From Pseudomonadota bacterium (lineage in GTDB: Bacteria; Pseudomonadota; Gammaproteobacteria; Steroidobacterales; Steroidobacteraceae): a stretch of 27,970 nucleotides of DNA. Numbering within the stretch: the stretch's first letter is position 1; each line of letters begins with the position of its first letter. The notes under the pieces are model-generated. The model was not told where the DNA came from and made no database searches. It saw only the letters and a list, made by a program, of their open reading frames with translations. The stretch covers positions 1 through 27,970 of the forward strand of contig JAEZCN010000008.1 of NCBI GenBank assembly GCA_023433515.1, given 5' to 3'. The position numbers and the translations under genes are program-made. Shown piece by piece: positions 22,061 through 27,970 of this stretch.

Positions 22061-23047
22061 ATGGAATACCTGCCCGCGGCCACCCGTTACGACGCGATGC
22101 GATACAACCGCTTGGGCGCGAGCGGCGTGCGGCTGCCCGCGGTCTCGCTCGGCCTGTGGCACAACTTCGGCGACGTCGATGTGTTCGCGAACGGCCGCAA
22201 GATCGCGCGGCGCGCGTTCGACCTCGGCATCACGCATTTCGATCTCGCCAACAACTACGGTCCGTCGCCGGGCTCCGCGGAGGAGAACTTCGGCGCGCTC
22301 ATGCGCAAGGATTTCCATCCCTACCGCGACGAGATGATCATCTCGTCAAAGGCGGGATATCTGATGTGGCCCGGTCCGTACGGCGAATGGGGGTCCCGCA
22401 AGTACCTGGTCGCGAGCTGCGACCAGTCGCTCAAGCGGATGGGCCTGCCGTACGTCGACATCTTCTACAGCCACCGCTTCGATCCGGACACGCCGCTCGA
22501 GGAGACGATGGGCGCGCTCGACTTCATCGTGCGGTCGGGCCGCGCGTTGTACGCGGGCATCTCGAGCTACAGCGCGGAGCACACCGCGAAGGCCGCGGCG
22601 ATCCTCGAGGATCTCGGCACGTCGTGCCTGATCCACCAGCCCAGCTACAACATGTTCAACCGCTGGATCGAAGACGGGCTCACCGCCGAGCTCGAGAAGC
22701 AGAAGATGGGCTGCATCGTGTTCTCGCCGCTCGCGCAGGGTCTGCTCAGCAACAAGTACCTGAAGGGCATTCCGGAGGATTCGCGCGCCGCGCGCCACAC
22801 CTCGCTGAGCCCGGACGCGATCACGAAGGACAAGGTCGCGAAGGTGCAGAAGCTCAACGACATCGCGCGGGCGCGCGGCCAGTCGCTGGCGCAGATGGCG
22901 GTCGCGTGGACGCTGCGCAATCCCGTGGTGACTTCATCGCTGATCGGTGCGAGCAAGGTAGCGCACGTGGAAGAAGCTGTCGGTGCGTTGAACAACCTCG
23001 AGTTCTCGGCGGAAGATCTGGCGGCGATCGATGCCGCGCTGAGGTAG
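22061..23047 (+). CDS. Aldo/keto reductase, YghZ / L-glyceraldehyde-3-phosphate reductase type
   Basis: 328 aa, slightly shorter than E. coli YghZ. The AKR tetrad is present: Asp61 and Tyr66 in 'HFDLANNYGPSPGSAEENFG', Lys97 in 'IISSKAGYLM', His138 in 'FYSHRFDPDTPLEETM'. The 'NNYGPxPGSAEENFG' sequence marks the YghZ/MgrA subgroup, which reduces L-glyceraldehyde-3-phosphate, methylglyoxal and other small aldehydes with NADPH. The C-terminal cofactor site 'TSSLIGASKVAHVEEAV' is intact. An AAGAG site precedes ATG 22061. It is convergent with the gntP operon. Exact substrate is inference. Confidence 0.92.
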   Translation: MEYLPAATRYDAMRYNRLGASGVRLPAVSLGLWHNFGDVDVFANGRKIARRAFDLGITHFDLANNYGPSPGSAEENFGALMRKDFHPYRDEMIISSKAGYLMWPGPYGEWGSRKYLVASCDQSLKRMGLPYVDIFYSHRFDPDTPLEETMGALDFIVRSGRALYAGISSYSAEHTAKAAAILEDLGTSCLIHQPSYNMFNRWIEDGLTAELEKQKMGCIVFSPLAQGLLSNKYLKGIPEDSRAARHTSLSPDAITKDKVAKVQKLNDIARARGQSLAQMAVAWTLRNPVVTSSLIGASKVAHVEEAVGALNNLEFSAEDLAAIDAALR

Positions 23048-23055
23048 GACGCGGG

Positions 23056-23108
23056 CTTCACGCCGATCTCGCGACGACGCGCCCGCCATGGGCGTGAAGG
23101 TCGCGAGA
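23056..23108. repeat. Interleaved inverted repeats between convergent genes
   Basis: Arm A CTTCACGCC (23056-23064) pairs with GGCGTGAAG (23091-23099), and arm B TCTCGCGAC (23067-23075) pairs with GTCGCGAGA (23100-23108). The order A-B-A'-B' means only one of the two hairpins can form at a time, or a pseudoknot. A further GCGCCG-CAT-CGGCGC hairpin follows directly (about 23112-23126). It lies where terminators for the convergent AKR and gntP genes are expected. Confidence 0.6.
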
Positions 23109-23135
23109 CCGGCGCCGCATCGGCGCAGTTCATCC

Positions 23136-24452
23136 TCAGAACAGGATGGCCTCGAGCACCAGCACGCCGATGATGCCGACCACGCCGACGATGCCTTCCA
23201 TCATCGTCCAGCTCAGGATCGTCTCCTTGATGGAGAGGTTGAAGTATTCCTTCGCCATCCAGAAGCCCGAATCGTTGACGTGCGAGAACATCAAACTTCC
23301 CGCGCCGATGGCGAGCACCATCAGGTTGGGATCCGCGCCGGTGCTCATCACCACCGGGGCCATGAGGCCCGCGGCGGTCATGCCCGCGACCGTGGCGGAG
23401 CCCAGCGACACGCGGATGATGCCGGCGATCAGCCAGCCGAGCACCAGCGGGTCGATCGAGATGCCCGTCAGCAGTTCGGAGATGTTCTTGTCCACGCCGG
23501 TGGCGACGAACACTTCCTTGAGGGTTCCCGCGCCCGCGATGATCAGGAGGATCACGGCGATGTCCTTCACGGAGTTGCCGTAGTCGTCCATGAGCTGCTG
23601 CATCTTCATGCCGCGCGACAGGCCCAGGGTCCAGGTCGCTATGGCCAGCGACACCAGCATGACGACCAGCGGATTCGTGAAGAACCGGAACGTGGGCAGC
23701 GCCGACTCCGGGATCACGTGGAACAGCGTGTCGAGCAGCGACAGCGCGATCAGCGCCACGGGCAGCAGCGCCGTGACGAAGCAGTTGAACGCGCTCGGCA
23801 GCTCGTGCTCCGGGCGCATCGGCGCCACGAACAGAGTGAGCGGGTTGGATTTCACGTTGCGGAACAGGCGAGCGTAGATCGGGCCGGCGAAGATCATCGC
23901 GGGCAGCGCGACGATGAGGCCATAGAACAGCGTGGTCGCCATGTCCGCGCCGAACAGCGGCAGCATGGCGGTGGGTGCGGGGTGCGGCGGCAGGAAGCCG
24001 TGCGTCACCGACAGCGACGCGAACATCGGGATGCCGAGGTAGATAGGCGGCACCTTGGTCTGCTGCACCACCGAGAACACCAGCGGCACCAGCAGCACGA
24101 AGCCCACGTTGTAGAACAGCGGGATGCCGACCAGGAAGCCGGTGAACATCAGCGCCCAGGTCGCGTTCTTCTCCCCGAACGCGCGCATCAGGACCAGGGC
24201 TATCTTCTGCGCGGCGCCGCTGTTCGCGACCAGCTTGCCGAACATCGCGCCGATACACACGATGGCCAGCAGCCCCGCGAGCAGGTTGCCGATTCCCCGC
24301 TCGAGCACGCCCGGCACTTGGTCGACGGGCAGTCCGAGCAGGATCGCCGCGACCGCCGACGCCACGAGGAAGGCCAGGAACGGCTGCACCTTGCCCCAGC
24401 TGATCAGCAGGACCAGCAGCAGAATCGAGCCGAATACGTACCAGAGTTCCAT
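23136..24452 (-). CDS. GntP-family gluconate:H+ symporter
   Basis: 438 aa, about 12 membrane segments, the family's normal size. Diagnostic parts are 'TGFLVGIPLFYNVGFVLL', the signature 'HGFLPPHPAPTAM', 'LGSATVAGMTAAGLMAP' and 'SHVNDSGFWMAKEYFNLS'. GntP permeases import gluconate or related sugar acids (for example fructuronate) with protons. ATG 24452 has a GGGGG ribosome-binding site (24460-24464), which touches the 3' arm of the palindrome at 24465. It is the last gene of the minus-strand operon after GH3 and SMP-30. Exact substrate is inferred from the neighbours. Confidence 0.95.
   Translation of the reverse strand: MELWYVFGSILLLVLLISWGKVQPFLAFLVASAVAAILLGLPVDQVPGVLERGIGNLLAGLLAIVCIGAMFGKLVANSGAAQKIALVLMRAFGEKNATWALMFTGFLVGIPLFYNVGFVLLVPLVFSVVQQTKVPPIYLGIPMFASLSVTHGFLPPHPAPTAMLPLFGADMATTLFYGLIVALPAMIFAGPIYARLFRNVKSNPLTLFVAPMRPEHELPSAFNCFVTALLPVALIALSLLDTLFHVIPESALPTFRFFTNPLVVMLVSLAIATWTLGLSRGMKMQQLMDDYGNSVKDIAVILLIIAGAGTLKEVFVATGVDKNISELLTGISIDPLVLGWLIAGIIRVSLGSATVAGMTAAGLMAPVVMSTGADPNLMVLAIGAGSLMFSHVNDSGFWMAKEYFNLSIKETILSWTMMEGIVGVVGIIGVLVLEAILF
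24039..24047 (+). repeat. GGTAG(A)TAG 9-mer, intragenic copy (antisense)
   Basis: Inside gntP. In the gene's own frame it reads CCT-ATC-TAC-C (Pro-Ile-Tyr), with CCT, a rare proline codon here. Confidence 0.85.
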
Positions 24453-24464
24453 GAACGCGCCCCC

Positions 24465-24501
24465 TTACCGGGTAGCGGTGCCAGGCACCGTCACCCGGTA
24501 A
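24465..24501 (-). repeat. 37-nt composite palindrome before gntP
   Basis: Outer arms TTACCGGGT / ACCCGGTAA (9 bp, perfect) enclose inner arms GGTGCC-A-GGCACC (6 bp), with a 3-nt mismatch (AGC/GTC) between. In the mRNA this folds into a long two-part hairpin whose 3' end touches the gntP Shine-Dalgarno. The CGGTGCC(T/A)GGCACCG core is a common REP-type word in GC-rich proteobacteria (from memory). Read either as a mobile REP unit or as a hairpin that sets gntP expression apart from the upstream genes. Confidence 0.8.
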
Positions 24502-24514
24502 AACTCAAACGACT

Positions 24515-25540
24515 TCAGAATCCCGCGCCTTTCACGTTCAGGCGGATGCGCGCCAGGATGTCGTGCGAGGTGAGGTAGAGCGTGCGGCCGTCGTCGCCGA
24601 ACTTGCAGTTCGCGGTGGCCTTGCCATTGCTGATGCGACCGAGGCGTTTGCCGTCCTTCGACAGCACGATGACGCCGCCGGGGCCGGTCGTGAAGATCGT
24701 GCCGTCCGCGGCCACGGTCAGGCCGTCGGGCAGTCCGGGCGCTTCCTTCGACATGAGATCGGTCAGGTCCGCGAACAGCGTCTTGCCGGTCACGTTGCCG
24801 TTCGCATCGAGCGAATACGCGTTGATGATGGCCTTGCCCGGCTCTGACTGCGCGACGTACAGCACGCTGTCGTCGGGGGAGAGCGCGACGCCGTTCGGAC
24901 GATGCAGCTCCTGCTCGACCACCGAAACCGCGCCGTCGGCGCCCATGCGATACACGCCGTTGAACGCGATCTCCTTCTCGGGCGCGTCGTCGAACTTCTT
25001 GAAGCCATACGGCGGATCGGTGAAGAACAACACGCCCGACTTCGTGCGCGTCACGTCGTTGGGGCTCGAGAACTTCTTGCCGTCGAACTGCGTCGCGACC
25101 GGCGTCTTGGTCCTGGTCGCGAGATCGAGCTTCTGGATCGCGCGGTTGCCGGTGTCCGCGAGCAGGATCGTCTCGTCGTCGAGGATCGCGAGCCCGTTCG
25201 CGCCGGCCTCGCGCCACACCTCGGGATCCGGGTCAGTCGCGCCGGACGGATCGAGGAATTTTTCGAGGCCGCCTTTCTCCGACCACTTCCACATCTTGTT
25301 GCCGGGCACGTCGGTGAACAGCAGGTAGCCGCCGGAGCGCACCCAGATCGGGCCTTCGGCCCAGCCGAAACCTTCGGCGAGCTTCTCGATCTTCCAGTCC
25401 TTCGGAACGATGGCATCCATCGCGGGATCCCAGCGTTCGATCTTCGCGTTCTCGATCTTCACGGGAGCCGAGGCTGAACCCGCGCAGGCGCCGGTTGCAA
25501 GCGCCGCCAGCAAGATCGTCACGCCAGTCAAATTCCGCAT
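24515..25540 (-). CDS. Exported SMP-30/gluconolactonase-family protein
   Basis: 341 aa. Residues 1-18 are a signal sequence ending 'ATGAC', so lipoprotein processing at Cys19 is possible though the lipobox is weak. The mature part is a six-bladed propeller with the family's metal residues in 'GWAEGPIWV' (Glu), 'FSSPNDVTRTKSG' (Asn) and 'LPDGLTVAADGTIF' (Asp), plus 'LFFTDPPYGFKK'. These enzymes hydrolyse sugar lactones such as glucono-1,5-lactone. It would work in the periplasm, upstream of GntP uptake. Its AAGGGG site lies in the 16 nt after the GH3 stop, implying translational coupling. Confidence 0.92.
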   Translation of the reverse strand: MRNLTGVTILLAALATGACAGSASAPVKIENAKIERWDPAMDAIVPKDWKIEKLAEGFGWAEGPIWVRSGGYLLFTDVPGNKMWKWSEKGGLEKFLDPSGATDPDPEVWREAGANGLAILDDETILLADTGNRAIQKLDLATRTKTPVATQFDGKKFSSPNDVTRTKSGVLFFTDPPYGFKKFDDAPEKEIAFNGVYRMGADGAVSVVEQELHRPNGVALSPDDSVLYVAQSEPGKAIINAYSLDANGNVTGKTLFADLTDLMSKEAPGLPDGLTVAADGTIFTTGPGGVIVLSKDGKRLGRISNGKATANCKFGDDGRTLYLTSHDILARIRLNVKGAGF

Positions 25541-25556
25541 GGATTACCCCTTCAGC

Positions 25557-27929
25557 TTAGTTGTTTGAGACCGTGACGCGTGTCGGCAACGCCGTGGCCG
25601 GCGCGGTGACGGGATGCGTCTTCGTGATTTCGAACGATCCGCTGGCGCGCAGGTCCGCGGACGACGGGCCGATCCAGAAGTCGATGCGGCCCGCCTCGAC
25701 TATCCACTGGTCGCGCGGGCCCCAGAACGCGAGCTGCTCGGGCGTGAGACTGAACGTCACGCGTTTCGCGACGCCCGCGCCGAGGTCCACGCGCTTGAAG
25801 CCGCGCAACTCGAGCGTGGGCCGCGCGATGCTCGCCACCGGGTCGCGCACGTAGAGCTGCACGACCTCATCGGAGGCAACACCCCCGACGTTTTCGATCG
25901 TGATCGAGATGTCGATGCGCCCGCCGGGGCCGACCTCGCGGGCGCTCTGCGCGAGACCCTCGTAGCGGAACTCGCTGTACGTCAGGCCGTGTCCGAATGG
26001 ATAGAGCGGCGTGATCGGCAGGTCGTGATAACGCACGGTGTCCTTGGACAGGTCCGGATCGGCGGGGCGGCCGGTGGCGTTCGCCGAGTAGTTGAACGGT
26101 ACGGAGCCGGTGGTGCGCGGGAACGCCGCGGGCAGACGGCCCGCCGGCGAATATTTGCCGAACACCACGTCGGCGACGGCATGGCCCGCCTCGACGCCGA
26201 GCATCCAGGTCTCGAGGATGGCCGGCGCCTTCTCCGCGAGCTCCGGGATCGCGAGCGGCCGGCCGTTGGACAGCAGCACGACCACCGGCTTGCCGGTCGC
26301 GAGAACCTGCTTCGCGAGCTCGAGCTGGCTCGCGGGTAGTTTGATCGACGAACGGCTGCGCGCCTCGCCGGACATGTCGAAGTCCTCGCCGATCACGAGC
26401 AGCGTGACGTCGGCGCTCTTCGCGAGCTTCACGGCCGCGGGAATCCCGCTCAGGTCGTCGTTGCGCGGATCCGCGCCCGGCGCCGACAGCACCTTGAGGT
26501 TCTTCGGCGCGGCGGCCGTGATGCCCTTGAGGATCGTGACCACGTCCTCGGCCTTGCCCTGCGCGCGCCATGAGCCGAGCTGCGAGAGTCCGTCGTCCGC
26601 GAGCTGGCCGATCACGGCGATCGACTTCAGCTTCGCGGGCTCCAGCGGCAGTAGTTTGCCCTCGTTCTTGAGAAGCACCATCGACTGGCGTGCCACCGCG
26701 CGCGCCGCCTCGCGATGCCGGGGCGCGAGCAGCTCGCGCGCCTCGCGCTCGACGTCGTGGTACTTCATCGGGTCTTCGAACAGGCCGAGCTGCTCCTTCA
26801 CACGCAGGATGCGCAGCACCGCCTCGTCGAGCAGCTTGAGGCGCGCGGGATCCTTCGCGATGGCTTCCTTCAGATCGTCGGCGAATACACCACCGACCAT
26901 GTCCATGTCGACGGACGCGTCGAGCGCGAGCACGCCGGCCGCCGCGCGATCCGCCGCCACGCCGTGATTGAGCAGCTCGCCGATCGACCCCCAGTCGGAA
27001 ACCATGAGTCCCTGCCAGCCCCACTTCTCGCGGAGCAGGCCGCGCAGCAGCTCGCGATTCGCGGTGGTGGGCACGCCCGCGATGTCGTTGAACGCGACCA
27101 TGAACGAGCCGGAGCCCGCGCGCGCCGACGCGAAGAACGGCGGTAGATAGACTTCCTGCAGCGTGCGGACGGAGATGTCCGCCGTGTTGTAGTCGCGGCC
27201 GCCGATCGCGGCGCCGTACGCGCCGAAGTGCTTGGCGGTCGCCATGAGCGAGCCCGGCCGCAGCGCGTTGCCGCCCTGGTAGCCCGCGATCTGCGCCACC
27301 GCCATGCGTGCGCCCAGGTACGGATCCTCGCCCGCGCCTTCGACGACGCGGCCCCAGCGCGGATCGCGCGCGATGTCGACCATCGGCGCGAAGGTCCAGT
27401 GAAGCCCGGCGGAGGTCGCCTCGTCGGCGGCCACGCGCGCGGCGCGTTCGTGCGCCTCGGGCGCCCAGCTCGCGGCGATGGCCAGCGGCACCGGGAAAAT
27501 CGTGCGATAGCCGTGCACCACGTCCATCGCGAACAACAAGGGAATCCCGAGGCGCGACTCCTCGACCGCGACCTTCTGCAGCCTCGCGAGCGGCTCGGCG
27601 CCGGCGACGTGCAGATAGGAGCCGACGCCGCCGGCTCGCACTCGCGCGAGCTCGGTATCGTCCAGGCGCGAATTGAGCGACTTGCTGCGTCCGCCGGCGC
27701 GCTGGACGAGCTGGCCGATCTTCTCGTCCAGCGTCATCGTCTTGAGCAGGGTTTCGGAACGCGACAACGCCTGCGCGTGCAGATGACCTGCGCAGGACAA
27801 AATGGCGACAGCAAGACAGGCCACCCAAGCGTGGCGCGCTGAACTCGGCAAGAGTGAATCCCCCCCGTTGCGGTGTTGCGAATCTAACCGAAACAAACAT
27901 GAAGAATGAAGGTTTGCCCCCGACTTCAT
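25557..27929 (-). CDS. GH3 beta-glucosidase, exported (BglX type)
   Basis: 790 aa from ATG 27929, which has AAAGGA 7-8 nt upstream. This gives a long n-region before the signal core (SARHAWVACLAVAILSC, cleavage near HAQA); TTG 27851, preceded by GGGGGG, would give a more usual 764-aa form. The GH3 barrel has 'LLFAMDVVHGYRTIFPV', 'KHFGAYGAAIGGRDYN' and the nucleophile Asp312 in 'MVSDWGSIGEL'. The second domain has 'VVVLLSNGRPL', and the C-terminal fibronectin III-like domain 'VVQLYVRDPVASIARP'. It splits beta-linked gluco- or xylo-oligosaccharides in the periplasm. First gene of the operon with SMP-30 and gntP. Confidence 0.95.
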   Translation of the reverse strand: MKSGANLHSSCLFRLDSQHRNGGDSLLPSSARHAWVACLAVAILSCAGHLHAQALSRSETLLKTMTLDEKIGQLVQRAGGRSKSLNSRLDDTELARVRAGGVGSYLHVAGAEPLARLQKVAVEESRLGIPLLFAMDVVHGYRTIFPVPLAIAASWAPEAHERAARVAADEATSAGLHWTFAPMVDIARDPRWGRVVEGAGEDPYLGARMAVAQIAGYQGGNALRPGSLMATAKHFGAYGAAIGGRDYNTADISVRTLQEVYLPPFFASARAGSGSFMVAFNDIAGVPTTANRELLRGLLREKWGWQGLMVSDWGSIGELLNHGVAADRAAAGVLALDASVDMDMVGGVFADDLKEAIAKDPARLKLLDEAVLRILRVKEQLGLFEDPMKYHDVEREARELLAPRHREAARAVARQSMVLLKNEGKLLPLEPAKLKSIAVIGQLADDGLSQLGSWRAQGKAEDVVTILKGITAAAPKNLKVLSAPGADPRNDDLSGIPAAVKLAKSADVTLLVIGEDFDMSGEARSRSSIKLPASQLELAKQVLATGKPVVVLLSNGRPLAIPELAEKAPAILETWMLGVEAGHAVADVVFGKYSPAGRLPAAFPRTTGSVPFNYSANATGRPADPDLSKDTVRYHDLPITPLYPFGHGLTYSEFRYEGLAQSAREVGPGGRIDISITIENVGGVASDEVVQLYVRDPVASIARPTLELRGFKRVDLGAGVAKRVTFSLTPEQLAFWGPRDQWIVEAGRIDFWIGPSSADLRASGSFEITKTHPVTAPATALPTRVTVSNN
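27142..27150 (+). repeat. GGTAG(A)TAG 9-mer, intragenic copy (antisense)
   Basis: Inside the GH3 gene. Its coding frame reads TAT-CTA-CC (Tyr-Leu-Pro), a different reading frame from the copies at 2603, 15249 and 24039, and with the rare CTA leucine codon. Confidence 0.85.
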
Positions 27930-27970
27930 GCCACGTTCCTTTGACTCCCTGTTCGCGGGCTTCCGTGGGC

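Noticed and set aside
23056..23108. A true H-type pseudoknot
   Set aside because: The loop that must cross the 9-bp first stem would have 0 nt, which is sterically unlikely; alternative hairpins are more likely.
23088..24578. 496-codon plus-strand frame opposite gntP
   Set aside because: Its product is almost all His, Arg, Glu, Gln and Asp, the mirror of hydrophobic gntP codons; no protein-like pattern.
25867..27900. 677-codon minus-strand frame within the GH3 gene
   Set aside because: Arg/Ala/Gly-rich shifted reading of the GH3 gene.
1..27970. CRISPR array, tRNA, rRNA, prophage or complete insertion sequence
   Set aside because: No regularly spaced repeats, cloverleaf-like sequence, rRNA core or transposase motif was seen on either strand by eye.

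Overview
The window reads as a GC-rich proteobacterial chromosome segment, most likely a gammaproteobacterium. Signs are the end of the F1Fo-ATPase operon (atpD, atpC), glmU and glmS nearby, rimO, a TonB protein, and cell-envelope genes with Sec signals or lipoboxes. A Steroidobacteraceae/Xanthomonadales-like background is plausible, but that is inference and no rRNA is present to test it.

Layout. 1-1111: 3' part of atpD and complete atpC. 1199-4306: small genes (STAS-like protein, GST, YkgJ Cys-cluster protein, membrane protein, DUF1697, 70-aa orphan). 4328-5707: glmU. 5753-11616: small genes on both strands (secreted unknown, Nudix hydrolase, DUF1272, 2H phosphoesterase, outer-membrane barrel, GyrI-like domain, decayed GNAT, DUF488, Excalibur, DUF2845, second GST). 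11761-13596: glmS. 13638-14287: an 85-aa orphan and a clearly broken pncB. 14420-16960: a multidomain GH10 lipoprotein ending at a strong terminator. 17098-21995: small membrane protein, rimO, membrane proteins, TonB, DUF3592, methyltransferase, YdcZ-type DMT protein. 22061-23047: aldo/keto reductase. 23136-27929, minus strand: a three-gene unit GH3 beta-glucosidase > SMP-30/gluconolactonase > GntP permease.

How the genes work together. atp and glm genes are housekeeping (ATP synthesis; UDP-GlcNAc supply), but the usual compact atpC-glmU-glmS order is opened up by about 3.2 kb and 6 kb of small, mostly conserved-hypothetical genes. The right half points to plant-polysaccharide use: an exported xylanase-type GH10 with binding modules, and an operon that could turn beta-glucosides into glucose, hydrolyse the lactone formed by a (not seen) glucose dehydrogenase, and import gluconate.

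The most unusual signal is at DNA level. The 9-mer GGTAG(A/T)TAG occurs eight times exactly, far above what composition predicts. Four copies supply the TAG stop of a gene and four lie inside genes, where they use otherwise rare codons. Other items of note are a 37-nt composite palindrome touching the gntP ribosome-binding site, an interleaved pair of inverted repeats at 23056-23108, and two decayed genes (pncB, GNAT). I found no CRISPR array, tRNA, rRNA, intact transposase or phage gene.
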